64,000 nt of DNA, taken from contig CM060173.1 of NCBI GenBank assembly GCA_030549775.1, forward strand, positions 4,934,501 to 4,998,500. The letters are read 5' to 3'. Shown one piece after another: positions 38,270-49,466 of this stretch (position 1 is the first letter of the stretch; each line of letters starts with the position of its first letter). The notes under the pieces are model-generated. The model worked only from the letters and a program-made list of their open reading frames with translations. It made no database searches and had not been told where the DNA came from. The DNA is from Tamarix chinensis. Lineage: Eukaryota > Streptophyta > Magnoliopsida > Caryophyllales > Tamaricaceae. A program made the position numbers and the translations under genes.

Positions 38270-38470
38270 CCACATTTATATCAATAAGCAAAAGTATTAT
38301 TCATAACATAATAATTGTGACTAAAAGTATTACCCACAAAACAATATCTGTAACTAAAAGTATTATCCACAAAATTATATCTATGATAAAAGGAATTGAC
38401 CACACAATCATATATGTAACTAAAAGTATTAAACATAATATTATATCTATTACTAAAAACTATTGCCAAC
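38270..38470. repeat. CACTA subterminal repeats (unit 2)
   Basis: About five imperfect ~39-bp copies of ATATCTGTAACTAAAAGTATTA plus CCACAAAA. They correspond to 27895-28110. ORFs here on both strands are repeat products. Confidence 0.65.
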
Positions 38471-38985
38471 ATATATATTGTTGGTTATACATATTTTTAC
38501 CATATATATATATATATACACACATTTATATTTGTTGGTAAAACCTTTACCAAAACGTAAAAAATTTATTGATAATACCTGTTAGCACAATATCCACCTA
38601 TAGTAACAATTTATTTACTCGTAGTAATAATTTATCCTGATATAAAATTAAGTACACCATATATAATTATCATTTTGTGGTACAAAATAGTTAGTTGTTT
38701 AACTCCCAAAGCCATAACAATCCTATAAGTACAATACTATATATATAACTTGTAACATAAGCTATTATACAAAAATATCTTTGTACACTGACATACAAAA
38801 GTATCAAGCATCTTCATAAGTTAACAAGAAAAAGTAGCGAACATCTTAATAAGCTGATATATATACAAAGCACAAAGCATCTTCATAAATTGATATACAA
38901 AAGTATCGATCATCTTCGTGAGCTAACAAATAAAAGTATCGAGCATCTTCATAAGCTGACTCACAAAAATATCTTTATAAATGCA

Positions 38986-39073
38986 TCAAACACCATCTTC
39001 TTCATTCTCATCTTCAGTGCCATCTTTTTCATTCTTGTTATCCTCCATTTTATAATAATCATCAACATGTTTT
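38986..39073 (-). pseudogene. Acidic terminal exon of CACTA-encoded protein (unit 2)
   Basis: Same 88-base frame as 28617-28704: HVDDYYKMEDNKNEK, an acidic run rich in E and D, then TGA. Differences from unit 1 change amino acids (Q/K, DA/GT, DA/GV) but not frame or stop. An acceptor-like AG precedes it. The rest of the protein is missing or unrecognised. Confidence 0.4.
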
Positions 39074-39397
39074 CTCTAAAAATATATATGCATTTAACTT
39101 AATCAAATTAATCTAAATTTATATCAAAAAGCTAGACAGTGAGGGTATTTTAAAGATTTCTAAAGATAATATATTACCTTAAAAAATATGTTTTATATAG
39201 TTGGAGATAAAGAAGGTAAAATCAGTAATTTAGAGAGCCACATAATATATTTATAAGTGAAATCATCTACAATATGTATGAATGCTTAATATAAATGCAA
39301 CATATTGTAGCTAGTCAAGTCTTGATAGCTATACCAGTAGTATGAAAAGTTTGATTACATCATACACTCTATTCTTATTTATTATGTTAATAATAAT

Positions 39398-39402
<5 letters not shown>

Positions 39403-39467
<65 letters not shown>
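39403..39467. repeat. TA microsatellite
   Basis: About 65 bases of alternating TA at the left edge of the unit-2 insertion. A shorter (TA)n at about 42067-42081 closes it on the right. Confidence 0.9.
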
Positions 39468-39477
<10 letters not shown>

Positions 39478-39599
39478 TAGATCAGGTACAAAATGTTATA
39501 TATGTGCAAACTTAGGAACAATTATAGACCGTAGGATTACTGTAATAAACGATCAAGATTTAATTTAGAACAATAAACAATGCGGTGGCATAATAGTAA

Positions 39600-40280
39600 A
39601 TATGTGGTATATCTAAGCACCCGACCTTGAGCCCTTACCCCATCCTTCGTCTTTATCTTTTCTGCTGCCTCATCCTTATCTTCTCTGTTGTCATTCATGT
39701 TGCCCCCTCAGTCACCCCTCGTCGCCCCCCAGTTTCCGCCCGTTTGCCGCCCATTCGCCCCCGCGGTTGCCCCCGCTATTGCCCTCCGTCGCCCACATTC
39801 TTTTCCTTCTAGCTTTCCCCCGACACTCTGCCCACTACCCAGCCCTAAGTCACTAACCCTGACCTACTGAAAGTCGTCCACTCTAACCTCCTGACCCTCA
39901 CCTGCTCATCTTCTACCTCTCGATTTTCTCCATTTCTATCGTGCGATGTCTCTGACTCTCTCTCTCCATTGCCGTTTCTTCCTTTGGATCTCTCCGTCGC
40001 CATTTCTCCACAACCCGCTCTAGTCTCTGCCTCGCTCGCTCCATCGTCGTTATATATGTCCGTTAAAGCTGCCTCTTTACATTTTCGATCTACCTCAGCT
40101 AAAAAAAATTGGTTTCGTCGATACTCAGATCTGGTAACACATCGAGAGTTGTGGTATGTGTGTGTCATATTTTTATGCATCTCTTCATTTTTGTCTCAAT
40201 TTTTTGTTCTAATTGTTGTGTCAATGTGCAGTAGTAGAGTCACGAGATTGGCCTTCAACTGGATTCGGCAAGGATAAACA
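39600..40280 (+). pseudogene. Possible captured gene fragment (leader, exon, short intron)
   Basis: C/T-rich, GC-richer sequence unlike its surroundings, as in a plant 5' leader. It ends in an exon-like part with a donor-like GTGGTATGTGTGTG (near 40152) and an acceptor-like TTGTGTCAATGTGCAG (near 40230). They would frame an intron of about 80 bases. Three overlapping ORFs (60-111 codons) on both strands compete and none shows a recognisable domain, so I cannot say which frame was used. Function unknown. Confidence 0.3.
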
Positions 40281-40329
40281 AATTCAAGTTTATCAATTTT
40301 GATTATGTTTTGTTGATTCGTATATGTTT

Positions 40330-40570
40330 TTTTTTCTGATAATTGTTTTTGATGGCAATGTCGGTACATGTTAGTAATGCTGTATGGTATTCTGATTACT
40401 CTGATTAGTAATAATCAGAGTATTTTTTGTGTTGTTAGGTGGTTGTATGTTAATCTGATTACTAATCATAGTGATAATCAGAGTAGTGTTAGTCTTTATA
40501 GGATGACTATATATTATTTGATTAATAATCAGAGTAATGTTACTCTGATTAGTGTTGATTATTGAAGGTA
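40330..40570. repeat. Repeats of TGATTAcTAATCAGAGTA type
   Basis: Four to five imperfect copies of CTGATTACTAATCAGAGTA, each nearly self-complementary, spaced about 55-65 bases. The ORFs on both strands (40368-40583) are products of this repeat. Confidence 0.6.
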
Positions 40571-41190
40571 TTTCATTAATCATATCTGTTTATATCATAT
40601 TTGTTTGTAGTTCATTTAGATCTTGTTCTTAGTTTAGCTTCAGTGTATTGTTAGTTAACTTTGGAATGAAACTCTATTTTTTGGTTCTCCTTATTCTTAT
40701 TCTTAAGTTTTTATTTATTTAATTTTTTTGCGCAATATTGACTAATTCTCTTTTTAAAAATACTACAGAGATATCATTGTTATTAGATAGTCACAGTGAA
40801 TACGGTGTAATAAGGATGCATGATATGTGTAGATGTGTTGGCAGGCATGCACGGCACATCAAGTGACCTTAATAGTTTGTTCTCAGCACTACTAATGTCA
40901 GTTTTTTATATGTGAATGGAAAATTTTGGAATTGAAGGCTAGAGTTGGATGTAAATTTTTTTTCAACTTTATGAAGGTATTGGTCATTGATGATTTTCAT
41001 TGTAGTTTAGACGATAGTGGAATTTTTTTTTCCGACTTGTGTAAGGTTTAATTTTAAGGAATTGTCAAATTTTGAATCGTAGAGGATTTATTTTCCTTCT
41101 CATATTGTATAATTAAATGAATGTATATTTAATTAGTATGCTTTTTTTTTTCTTTTGTTGAAACATGCATACCTTTGGATGGAAATTAGA

Positions 41191-41920
41191 TGGTTTAGGG
41201 TTTAGTGGGTTTGGGGTTTGGGTTTGTATGGTTTGGGGATTAGGTTTAGGGTTTGGGTTTATAGGGTTTATGGGTTAGAGGGTTTATGGTTTAGGGTTTA
41301 AAGGGTTTAGGGTTTGGGGTTTAGAGGGTTTATGGTTTGGGGTTTAGAGGGTTTAGGGTTTATGGGTTGGGGTTTAGAGGGTTTAAGGTTTATGGTTTAG
41401 AGGGTTTAGGGTTTAGAGGGTTTAGGGTTTATGGTTTGAGGTTTAGGGTTTAGGGTTTAGGGTTTAGCGGGTTTAGGGTTTAGGGTTTAGAGGGTTTGGG
41501 GTTTAGGGTTTAGGGTTTAGACGGTTTAGGGTTTATGGTTTATGGTTTAGATGGTTTAGGGTTTAGAGGGTTTATGGTTAATGGTTTAGGGTTTAGGGTT
41601 TAGGGTTTATGGTTTAGATGGTTTAGAGGTTTAGGGTTTATGGTTTAGGGTTTATGTTTAGGGTTTAGGGTTAGGGTTAGGGTTTATGGTTTAGAGGATT
41701 TAGGGTTTATGGTTTAGGGTTTAGGGTTTAGAGGGTTATAGGGTTTAGGGTTTATGTTTAGGGTTTAGGGTTTAGGATTAGGGTTAGGGTTAGTGTTTAA
41801 GGTTTAGGGTTTAGAGGGGTTAGGGTTTAGGGTTAGGGTTTAGGATTTAGAGGGTTTATGGTTTAGTGTTGAGAGGGTTTAGGGTTTATGGTTTAGAGGG
41901 TTTAGGGTTTGTATAATTTA
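41191..41920 (+). repeat. Interstitial telomere-like repeat, degenerate (TTTAGGG)n
   Basis: About 730 bases dominated by GGTTTAGGGTTTAGGG with variants GGTTTATGG, GTTTAGAGGG and GGGTTAGGG. This is the plant telomere unit in the G-rich sense on the plus strand. It lies inside a transposon-like insertion, not at a chromosome end. Confidence 0.9.
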
Positions 41921-42065
41921 TGGTTTTAGAGGTTTGGATATAGGTTTGGATTAGTTTTTTGGTTTGATATTGATAAAATCTTGAATGTGATTAAATTTTG
42001 ATCTAATGGATGAGATTGGTTCTTATGTTTGTATATTAGTAATAGTTTGTATGTGACCCTTCCCC

Positions 42066-43507
42066 TATATATATATATATATCGTCTTAACTATAGTTAT
42101 AATAAATTCATAAATAATATATGAGAAATTTAAGGCCAAGCTTTCAACTCAATCAGTAGTGTAGTAGTGAGTAATACTAATAGAGGTAACAACATAAATA
42201 ATTGTTAACAAATTAGGACAATTAGAAAAACTTAGTGGAAAAAAAAAAGATTGGCCAACTAGGACTAAGAGGAGTAGAATGGGCACAAAGGAGGGGATAC
42301 ATATATTGGTTCTACCACAACAAAATTCATTATAGTCAATTAAAAAAAGGTCATCTATACACTTGTTGGAAATAAGAGCACTTGATAAATAATCAATTTA
42401 GAACAATTTTGATACTCCTACCAGATAAATTAATTATCTATTGAAATAGAAATATAGAGTTGGATCCTACCAAATAAACTAATTATCTATTCATATAGAA
42501 ATGTAGAGTTGGAAAAATGTGGAAAATAGAAAAAACAAGTCAACATGGGAATGGAGTAAATTAGAGAATTGTTGTTTAAATAAATATTTATTACACAAAC
42601 TTAACATATAAAAGTCCTCGAATAGATTTTGAGAGTATAACACGAGTTAATTAATTAAACATGCATTCCTATAACTACTTTTCCTTTTATTTTATTAAAT
42701 TTCTCATATTTTGTAATCTTTATCCTTCGCTATTACTCGAGTTACTATTCTTTTGATATGGGATGCAAATCAAGTTTAGAGATAGGGAATTATGTTGTAG
42801 TTAGTTTTTAGGGGGAGATTAAATACAAATGGCAGACTGTGATACCTAGATATAACTTTTAAGTGTTCATTGTGAGGTTACCAACTTGATTTGGGGAAAA
42901 AAAATTAGAGATCAGAATTAGAAGTTAGAAGTAGTATCTATTTTTGTATACATATCCAAATTAGAAATCGAAAACTAATATATTTAAATAAATATGGACT
43001 GGCAACCATTTATTGTACTACTAAAACAAAAACAAACAAAAGAAGACAAGAAACTAATAATAGTAAAAAATTCACCTCTAGTTGTCCTTGACTTCTTATG
43101 GTTACTTTCTTCTTGATCAAAGCCTTTTGCAAAGAAGACATGGAAACCTAGTAAGATACTAATTAAAATTAGTATCTAATTTTGTTTCCATGTCCATTTT
43201 AGAAATCAAAAACTGATATATTAAAAATATATTTTGACCGATAACCATTTACGTTGCGAAGAAAATGAAATTACATAAAGGAAAACAAAAAAAGAATGAA
43301 AGATTTACCTCTAATTGTTTCCAATTTATTGTAGTTATTTTTTTCTTGCTTAATACTTTTTCCAAACACAGCATGACAACCTAGTAATATAAAAAGTAGA
43401 ATTAGTATATATTTTCATTCAATATATGCAAATGATAATTAGAAATATTTAAAGATGTACAATACAAAATATATTTAAGCATAAGAAAAATATATACTAT
43501 TAAAAAC
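42066..43507 (-). other. CACTA interior, unit 2, no intact ORF
   Basis: Homolog of 29282-30779 with the same repeated exon-like segments (about 43070-43390). No supported protein. Confidence 0.4.
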
Positions 43508-43559
43508 TTAAAGCTTCATCTTCATAACCAAAACAAACAAACATAAAATTATATTTATA

Positions 43560-43933
43560 ACAACTGCTAGTTGCCTCGTGAAATTCAACAATATCTCCTC
43601 TACCATCTCAAGAACATCACGACATGAACCATCAAGCACATCATCAAGCTCCAAATTTGAAATTTCATTATCTTTGTTGCCTCTTTGTTCTCCATAAAAA
43701 AACCAAACACACCTTTGATAGTCTATATCCATTTCTCTCATTATAAGATGACCTCTAACCACATTTCTTTCATGATAAAATCGATTTACACAAGTCGAGC
43801 ATGGACAATCAACCTTATTTCCATTGGTAAATGAGGTTGCAAATGCATAGTTAAGGAATGTATCTAAAGTTCTTTTGTAAATATTTTCTACTCTCCTTAG
43901 TTTCACCCAACTCTTATCCTTAAATACATCCAT
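43560..43933 (-). CDS. CACTA transposase-associated domain exon (unit 2, open)
   Basis: Minus-strand frame starting MDVFKDKSWVKLRR. The features match the plant transposase-associated domain found at the N-terminus of CACTA TNP2-type proteins. These are an early Trp and a basic patch, then YKRTLDTFLNYAF, then CPCSTCVNRF with paired Cys, then VVRGHLIMREMD and VWFFYGEQ, where the family has HL...G and W..HGE. In the full family a large transposase domain follows; here nothing like it is found downstream. The frame stays open to 43508, but the last 15-20 codons look non-coding, so I end the domain near 43560. It could be one exon of a dead element. The unit-1 copy has a stop codon and a frameshift. 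Confidence 0.6.
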
Positions 43934-44226
43934 GACATCAAGTTCCTATATAATTTTCAACAAGCAGAGACATCAAAATAATGAGGAAATAAGGTTAAAG
44001 GTTAATAATGAATCTTAGTTTTTTGTAGCACACGATGTGTGGCTTTATATATTATAATTGTAATTATAATAATCTACAATTTAAATATAGGTGATGCTAC
44101 CTAATCCTTAAACTAATATAAGAGGAACATAAAGTGTCCCTTTCATGTTTGATGAAGTGATTTTTTTTACATCAATTGAACCATGATTAAGTAAGGTAAC
44201 AAACAAAGACAACATTATAAAAGTAA

Positions 44227-45639
44227 TAATAAAGTCAAAAACTGATAACAACCAACCAATTCAATAGAAAAAAGATAGATTGATAAATATCTATAACTAT
44301 GTCTTAAAATCCCAAATGACATTCAGCAAAGAACTTGAATCAAAAAATTCAAAAATATCTCAAACTCTAATTAGACAAGTGTAGAAAAATATATCAAAAA
44401 AAATCTAGAAGAGTACTATTATGCACATATAACATTCAATTGTAAAAGAAGAATCATTTATAAAAAATAACAATAAAAAAAGATAATATAGCTATATTAA
44501 CACAAAATCTTAGAAATTAATATCGTTTTAGATTCAAATATCATCAATACAAAAGCAAATGAAATATTTTATTCAAACAATTATTCTAGTAAGACATATT
44601 CCATGGATTCACTAATGTTTAATAACCATTATGTACAGACATGTTCACTAAGAAACAACAAACAATAATTTCCTATCACATTACCATAAAGCAACACCGA
44701 TTTCTAATAAGAAAATAATGTACAACTACTAAAGTGTTGACCTTCCTAACTTCACCAACAAGTAAGAATATGTTAAAAGGAAGATAAATTCTATTGAAAA
44801 AGGAATCAACAATTTACAACAATGTTAAAGATTTTACACAAATTATATCATTTCATAACTAAATCCACCCCCTTTCTGAATTATTGGTAACCATAATAGA
44901 AACTTAGGAAACCATAAACACCAACCAAAGATGATCAAGAAAGAAGAAAAATTGTAGTAAGAACCCACCCTATAGCTTGTTAAGACGTAATGCTCCATAC
45001 ACCGCCCTATTATGAGTAAAAGATATCATGTCATCAATAATGACTATAACAAAATAAGAAAAGAAAAAACACGCTCCTAATACCAATTTAGTCCTTCTTG
45101 CCACCCCTACAAAAAACCAAAAGAATCATAGGCCATTATAGACACAAAAGGGAAAAACCAAGTACCTTAGGTTATAAAGCATTAGCTTTGATTACATGCA
45201 ATTCAAAAGCCCTAGAAAAGATCCATAAACCCACAAATCATACAAGTAATCTATTACTAGATCAACACCTTAAGAAAAATAACCAAAGGGAAACCAAGAA
45301 AGACCATATAATTTTTTGCAGTTGCAACATATCATTTGCAACATTAGTTTCATTATCATAGTTCCAAAAACTAAAGGAATCTAAGATAAATAAATCATCA
45401 AATATTACATATTAATTAGTATTTAAAAATTAAATCTTTGATATCATCCATGCATCGAATATAGCAATAGCATATTATTCACAATTGCAACTTCTAAGTT
45501 GAGAACAGGGAAAATATAGCTAATCAAAAATTTTATCTAAAAATTTTGCAAATTTAAAACAAGTACCACCATATCTGATGATGCAAATAACTTATTCAAA
45601 AGGAGAAACAAATTGAAAGCAAATCAATAACATTGGCTG
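44227..45639 (-). other. CACTA interior, AT-rich, nothing coding recognised
   Basis: AT-rich sequence upstream (minus sense) of the transposase-associated exon, probably intron or leader of the element. The plus-strand ORF at 45098 has no recognisable feature and runs against the element's sense. I reject it. Confidence 0.4.
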
Positions 45640-46170
45640 ATAGAAATATATGAACTAGAAAATAACAAAATCATCAAGATTAAAGTATGAATATACATAA
45701 TAATCTAATTAGTTTCTGATATAAAAAGAGTGGAGAAAATTGAACCTTGTGTTGTTACTACTCTACCCAAACTCAATAGCCCTTGTTGTTGACAACTACT
45801 TATTCGAAAATAAGAGGGGGGAAAAAGAAAATAAAATCTTATTTGAGTAATATATGAACTAGAAAATAAAAAAACATCAAGATTTAAGCATCAACTATAC
45901 ATAATAATCTAATTAAGTTTTTGATTTAAAAAGAGAAGAGAAGAGAAAATCAAATCTTGTGTTGTTGCCACTGTACTCGGACTCAACAACCCTTGATATT
46001 GGCAACTACTGATTCAAAAATAAGAGGGGAAAAAGGAAGGACAATCTACTTTGAGTAAGATATCAACCAGAAAATAAAAAAAATCATCAAGATTTAAGCA
46101 TCAACTATGCATACCAATCTAATTATGTTTCTGATTTAAAAAGAGTGGAGAAAATTGAACCTTTTGTTGT
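45640..46170. repeat. ~205-bp tandem repeat, about 2.5 copies
   Basis: Copies marked by GAT(A/T)TAAAAAGAG at 45718, 45922 and 46132. They share TTGTGTTGTTGC, CTCAACAACCCTTG and CAACTACT.ATTC.AAAATAAGAGGGG segments. Located in the presumed 5' part of the CACTA unit. Confidence 0.75.
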
Positions 46171-46599
46171 TGTTGCTTGACTTAGTTGAGGATTTGTCAT
46201 GCCGCTTCTTACCTTGTGTTTCTGAGCTTGACTCGCCGTTTCTTAAGCTAGGAAAAGGAAGTGAAGGGCAATCGGTGATGAATAGATAAGGCTTAAAATG
46301 GAAAACAAGAAGATAAGAAGGGAAATGAGTAAAATGGGAAATAATGGTTAGCCCAAAACATATATAAACCTAATTGCCACAATAGAAGAATGGGCACCAC
46401 ATCTAGTGTTTTGTTTTGGAATTAAAAACTACCGCCTTGGATGACCCAATAAAATAAAACCAAACTATAAACCGGTATATACATTGGGCTTTTGGGATCC
46501 ACTAGAGTGCCTTTCTATATCGCCGATACAAAACGTAAAGACTATGTTAAAAAACTATTCGAAACATAGAATAATAGAAAATAAGTAAATTTTTATCAA

Positions 46600-48199
46600 A
46601 AATACTTACACAATTAGGGTTTATAATCCCAAAATGTCACATCAATCAATTTCATAGAATTGATCCAAATGATAAGTTAAAAACTCAATTTAATTGATTT
46701 CAATCAAAGCTAGTGGGTTTTAATACAATTTAATTGATTTCAAAAACTATTCCAAAAAAATTAAGGTTTTAAAGCCCAAAATATAAATCCGGATAATTTA
46801 AACCAATTAATCCAAATTGAAGGTGTTAAAATATAATTAAGTTCATTACAAATAATTCTATAATATCAATTTAAGAAGAAATAATTATACAAACCACAAT
46901 TTCCATAATTTTATTTGAAAGTTAGGGTTTTGAGCCCAAAAATAAAATTTGGTTAAATTTTATTAATTTATTTAAATTGAATGTTTAGAAATACAATTAG
47001 ACCTATTTTATAACATATAGTATATTCGATTGATTAAAAACAATAAAGAAAATACCTAATTTAACATAATTATGGTATTTGGGTCGGATTGCAAATCAGG
47101 TCAAATTTTTCCAAACTATTTAAATTGACAGTTTGGAAATAAAATTAAACATATTATATTATAAATTATATAATCAATTGAATAAAATAACTCAATTACA
47201 CAATCCAATTTAAATCCATAATTAAATTCTTATTAATTTCGCATAAATTTCTCAAATTGATAATTTCAATATGAAACTAAGTACATTTCAAATTATAATG
47301 TATAATCAAATTATCTAAAATATCTTAATCTAATGAATTAAAGATATCCGAACATAACGGGTTCAAAAATCTCAAATTTTGGAAATCAACATTTATTACA
47401 CAATTAGCCCATCTAAATCAATCATACAATACATATATACTCAATTAAACAACTAATTTAGTTTAATTAAAGCTAATTCATTTAAAATACAAAAGTCATG
47501 GTTTGAGGAAAATATACCAAACAAAATCAACCAAACACACAGCGAGTAAAGGGCTGTGTAGCTTCGTCGGTGGGTGAGGACCACTCGCCGGTGGCAGAGC
47601 GATGCTGGAGGTGGCCGGATGGTGGTGCGCAGCTAGTATCTTCGTGTTTTGCTGGTTGTGTCATTGTTGCTGCTCAGCTGATGCTTGCATGCTATCGTCG
47701 ACGACGATGAGTTAACGGAGTAGAGGCTGTGGTGGTGTGGTCGAGCGGCAGCAAGGTAGTGTTGTGGTGGTGTTTTGGTCGACGAAGTAGAGGAGAAAGG
47801 TAGCATGAGAGGTCGAAGGTTTAGGTTTCTCAAAAAGAAAAATAAAAAAGAAAAATAGGAATAAAAGAGAGAGAAACGAAAGAAAATAAGGTAGGCGTGG
47901 GGATGTGGATATTATGTAATCGATATTTTTTTTAAATACCAAAATATCTAAAAGGGGTTATATCAAAAATATGATTTCAACTAGATTAAATTTAACCGAA
48001 ATATTTTGTAAATAGCTTTTCGGGAACAAACAAAAGACTTATCCGATAAAATATTTTATTTAAAATAAATTGGAACATTTATTAAAATGGAAATATGATT
48101 TAAATTAAATAAACCAATTAAAATAAAATTACATGTTAAAACTCATAAATTAACACTAATATTTATAAAAATTAGGTTTTTAAGAATCGGGGTGTTACA
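46600..48199 (-). repeat. LTR (right part) nested in CACTA
   Basis: Ends ...ATCGGGGTGTTACA at 48199. It has the order G-rich (47560-47830), AGAGAGAGAAACG tract, AT-rich tail, as in the other LTRs. The left part holds three or four imperfect repeats with TTAGGGTTTT..GCCCAAAA. I could not place the left end or a target duplication. ORFs at 47633-47942 lie in this non-coding LTR. Confidence 0.5.
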
Positions 48200-48259
48200 C
48201 TATGCTACCCTCAGATGATGTGCTACCCTAGGACCCCCAGCTCATTGACTGGTCAACGA

Positions 48260-49466
48260 GACCCGGGTCCTAGTTTATTCAAAACGTGACTTAACTAAAC
48301 ATTATTTCTAATATGATATTTATTAAAATAATTCTTTTAATAATAATAGTTATTTATTATTATTGCTATAATATTATATTAATTTTTGTAGTTATTTATA
48401 TTAATATTAAAAAAATTATATTATTTATTATAAATATGGTTATATATTAAAAGTATTAGTATTTATTATAAAAATAGGAAATTATGATAATAAGAGTTTT
48501 TCAGATATAACAATAGCTAATATCATTGGCTTCCTTATATACTAATACCAGCAAATATATGAGTGCGTATTAGTTTAGGTTGGTATAATGTCACTAATAC
48601 CCGCAAATATAAAAGTTGACAAAAGATCTATTGGAAAGACTTTGCTTTTTGCCCCAAAAAAATATCTATTGGTATTAGCAACTTTTACCAATAGGGAAAA
48701 AAATTGGTGCCTAAATTTCTGTTGCATGTGTCAATTATTTTGTAGTGAAAATAATTAAACCTTTTTAATAAAATTCCATTAATAAAATCATTAAGTTTAA
48801 GAAAATTGAATTTGAAAAATATGAGATTCTACAATAATTATATAAATAGCTATAATAAAATTAGGCTAAAAAATATCTAACAATCAAGGGTACAACGCCC
48901 CCTAAAACTCTATTGTACTGATCAAGTAATGCGACCCCATCATATAGGTCATTCGAAGCATAACTTGATTGATTATTACTTTTATTATAAATTTTATTAT
49001 TGTAAGAATAATTTTTGTTATTTTAATTATCATAGTTATGTTATAATAATATTAACAATGACTATAATGTTAATTATAAATCTAGTTATTTATTATATTA
49101 TTGATATTTCATATAAAAATTGGTAATTATGAAAATAAGAAAAGTATCTCACATATAAGAGGAATGAATTTGTTGTGCCAAGGGATATAACAATAGTTAA
49201 AACATTTGTCTTCATGATATACTAATACCAATAGATATATGAGTGGGCATTAGTTTTTTTAGTATAATACTACTAATACCCATAGATATAAAAGTATGTA
49301 AAAGATTGGTTGGCATAACATACTATTGCCAACAGATAAAAAAATTATGTAGGAAAACCTTTCTTTATTTCCCAAAAAAATATATCTGTTATTATTAATA
49401 ACTTTTTCTAACAATAAAAAGTATGTGACTAAATTTTTGTTAGCACAAGCATTATATTTTTTAGTA
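48260..49466. repeat. Duplicated CACTA right ends
   Basis: Two related segments end in CACTA termini. One ends ...TGTCAATTATTTTGTAGTG at 48747, a perfect inverse of CACTACAAAATAATT. The other ends ...TTTTTTAGTA at 49466. Both carry a subterminal array with CTAATACC..ATAGATATATGAGTG (48545 and 49220) and ACTTTT..CCAAT/CTAAC words. One may be a nested or partially duplicated end. Confidence 0.6.

Larger units (their letters stand above)
39470..42065. mobile_element. 2.6 kb element in TA microsatellite with captured sequence and telomere-like repeats
   Basis: Occupies the place of the short TIR element of unit 1. Its ends are related to that element: GTACAAAATG...CAAACTTAGGAAC on the left; GATGAGATTGGTTCTTATG and ATGTGACCCTTCCCC on the right. 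It contains a pyrimidine-rich, exon-like part (39600-40280), repeats with TGATTA/TAATCA (40330-40570), AT-rich filler and a telomere-like block (41191-41920). No transposase or helicase ORF. A non-autonomous Helitron or Micron-like element with captured DNA is my best guess. Confidence 0.55.
31434..44226 (+). repeat. Tandem segmental duplication, unit 2
   Basis: Second copy of 18567-31433. It keeps the empty sites for the unit-1 hAT MITE (near 32917) and palindrome element (near 33105). It has its own insertion at about 39470-42065. Beyond 44226 the CACTA element runs on without interruption, so unit 2 preserves the original CACTA continuation and unit 1 carries the new join. Confidence 0.85.
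38058..49466 (-). mobile_element. CACTA element in unit 2, with nested insertions
   Basis: Left end CATTATAAAATAATT (38058), right end ...AGCATTATATTTTTTAGTA (49466). The inverse of the right end, TACTAAAAAATATAATGCTTGTGC, aligns with the left end. Flanks TGT (38055-38057) and TGC (49467-49469; TGC also at the unit-1 left end) fit a 3-bp CACTA duplication. Contents on the minus strand are a transposase-associated exon (43560-43933) and a conserved terminal exon (38986-39073). The main TNP2-type transposase is not found, so it is defective. Nested in it are a 2.6 kb insertion (39470-42065) and an LTR (to 48199). Confidence 0.65.

Noticed and set aside
39627..40277. Five overlapping Pro/Ser-rich or Arg/Glu-rich frames on both strands
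   Set aside because: Pyrimidine-rich composition keeps all frames open. I keep only the weaker claim of a captured gene fragment.
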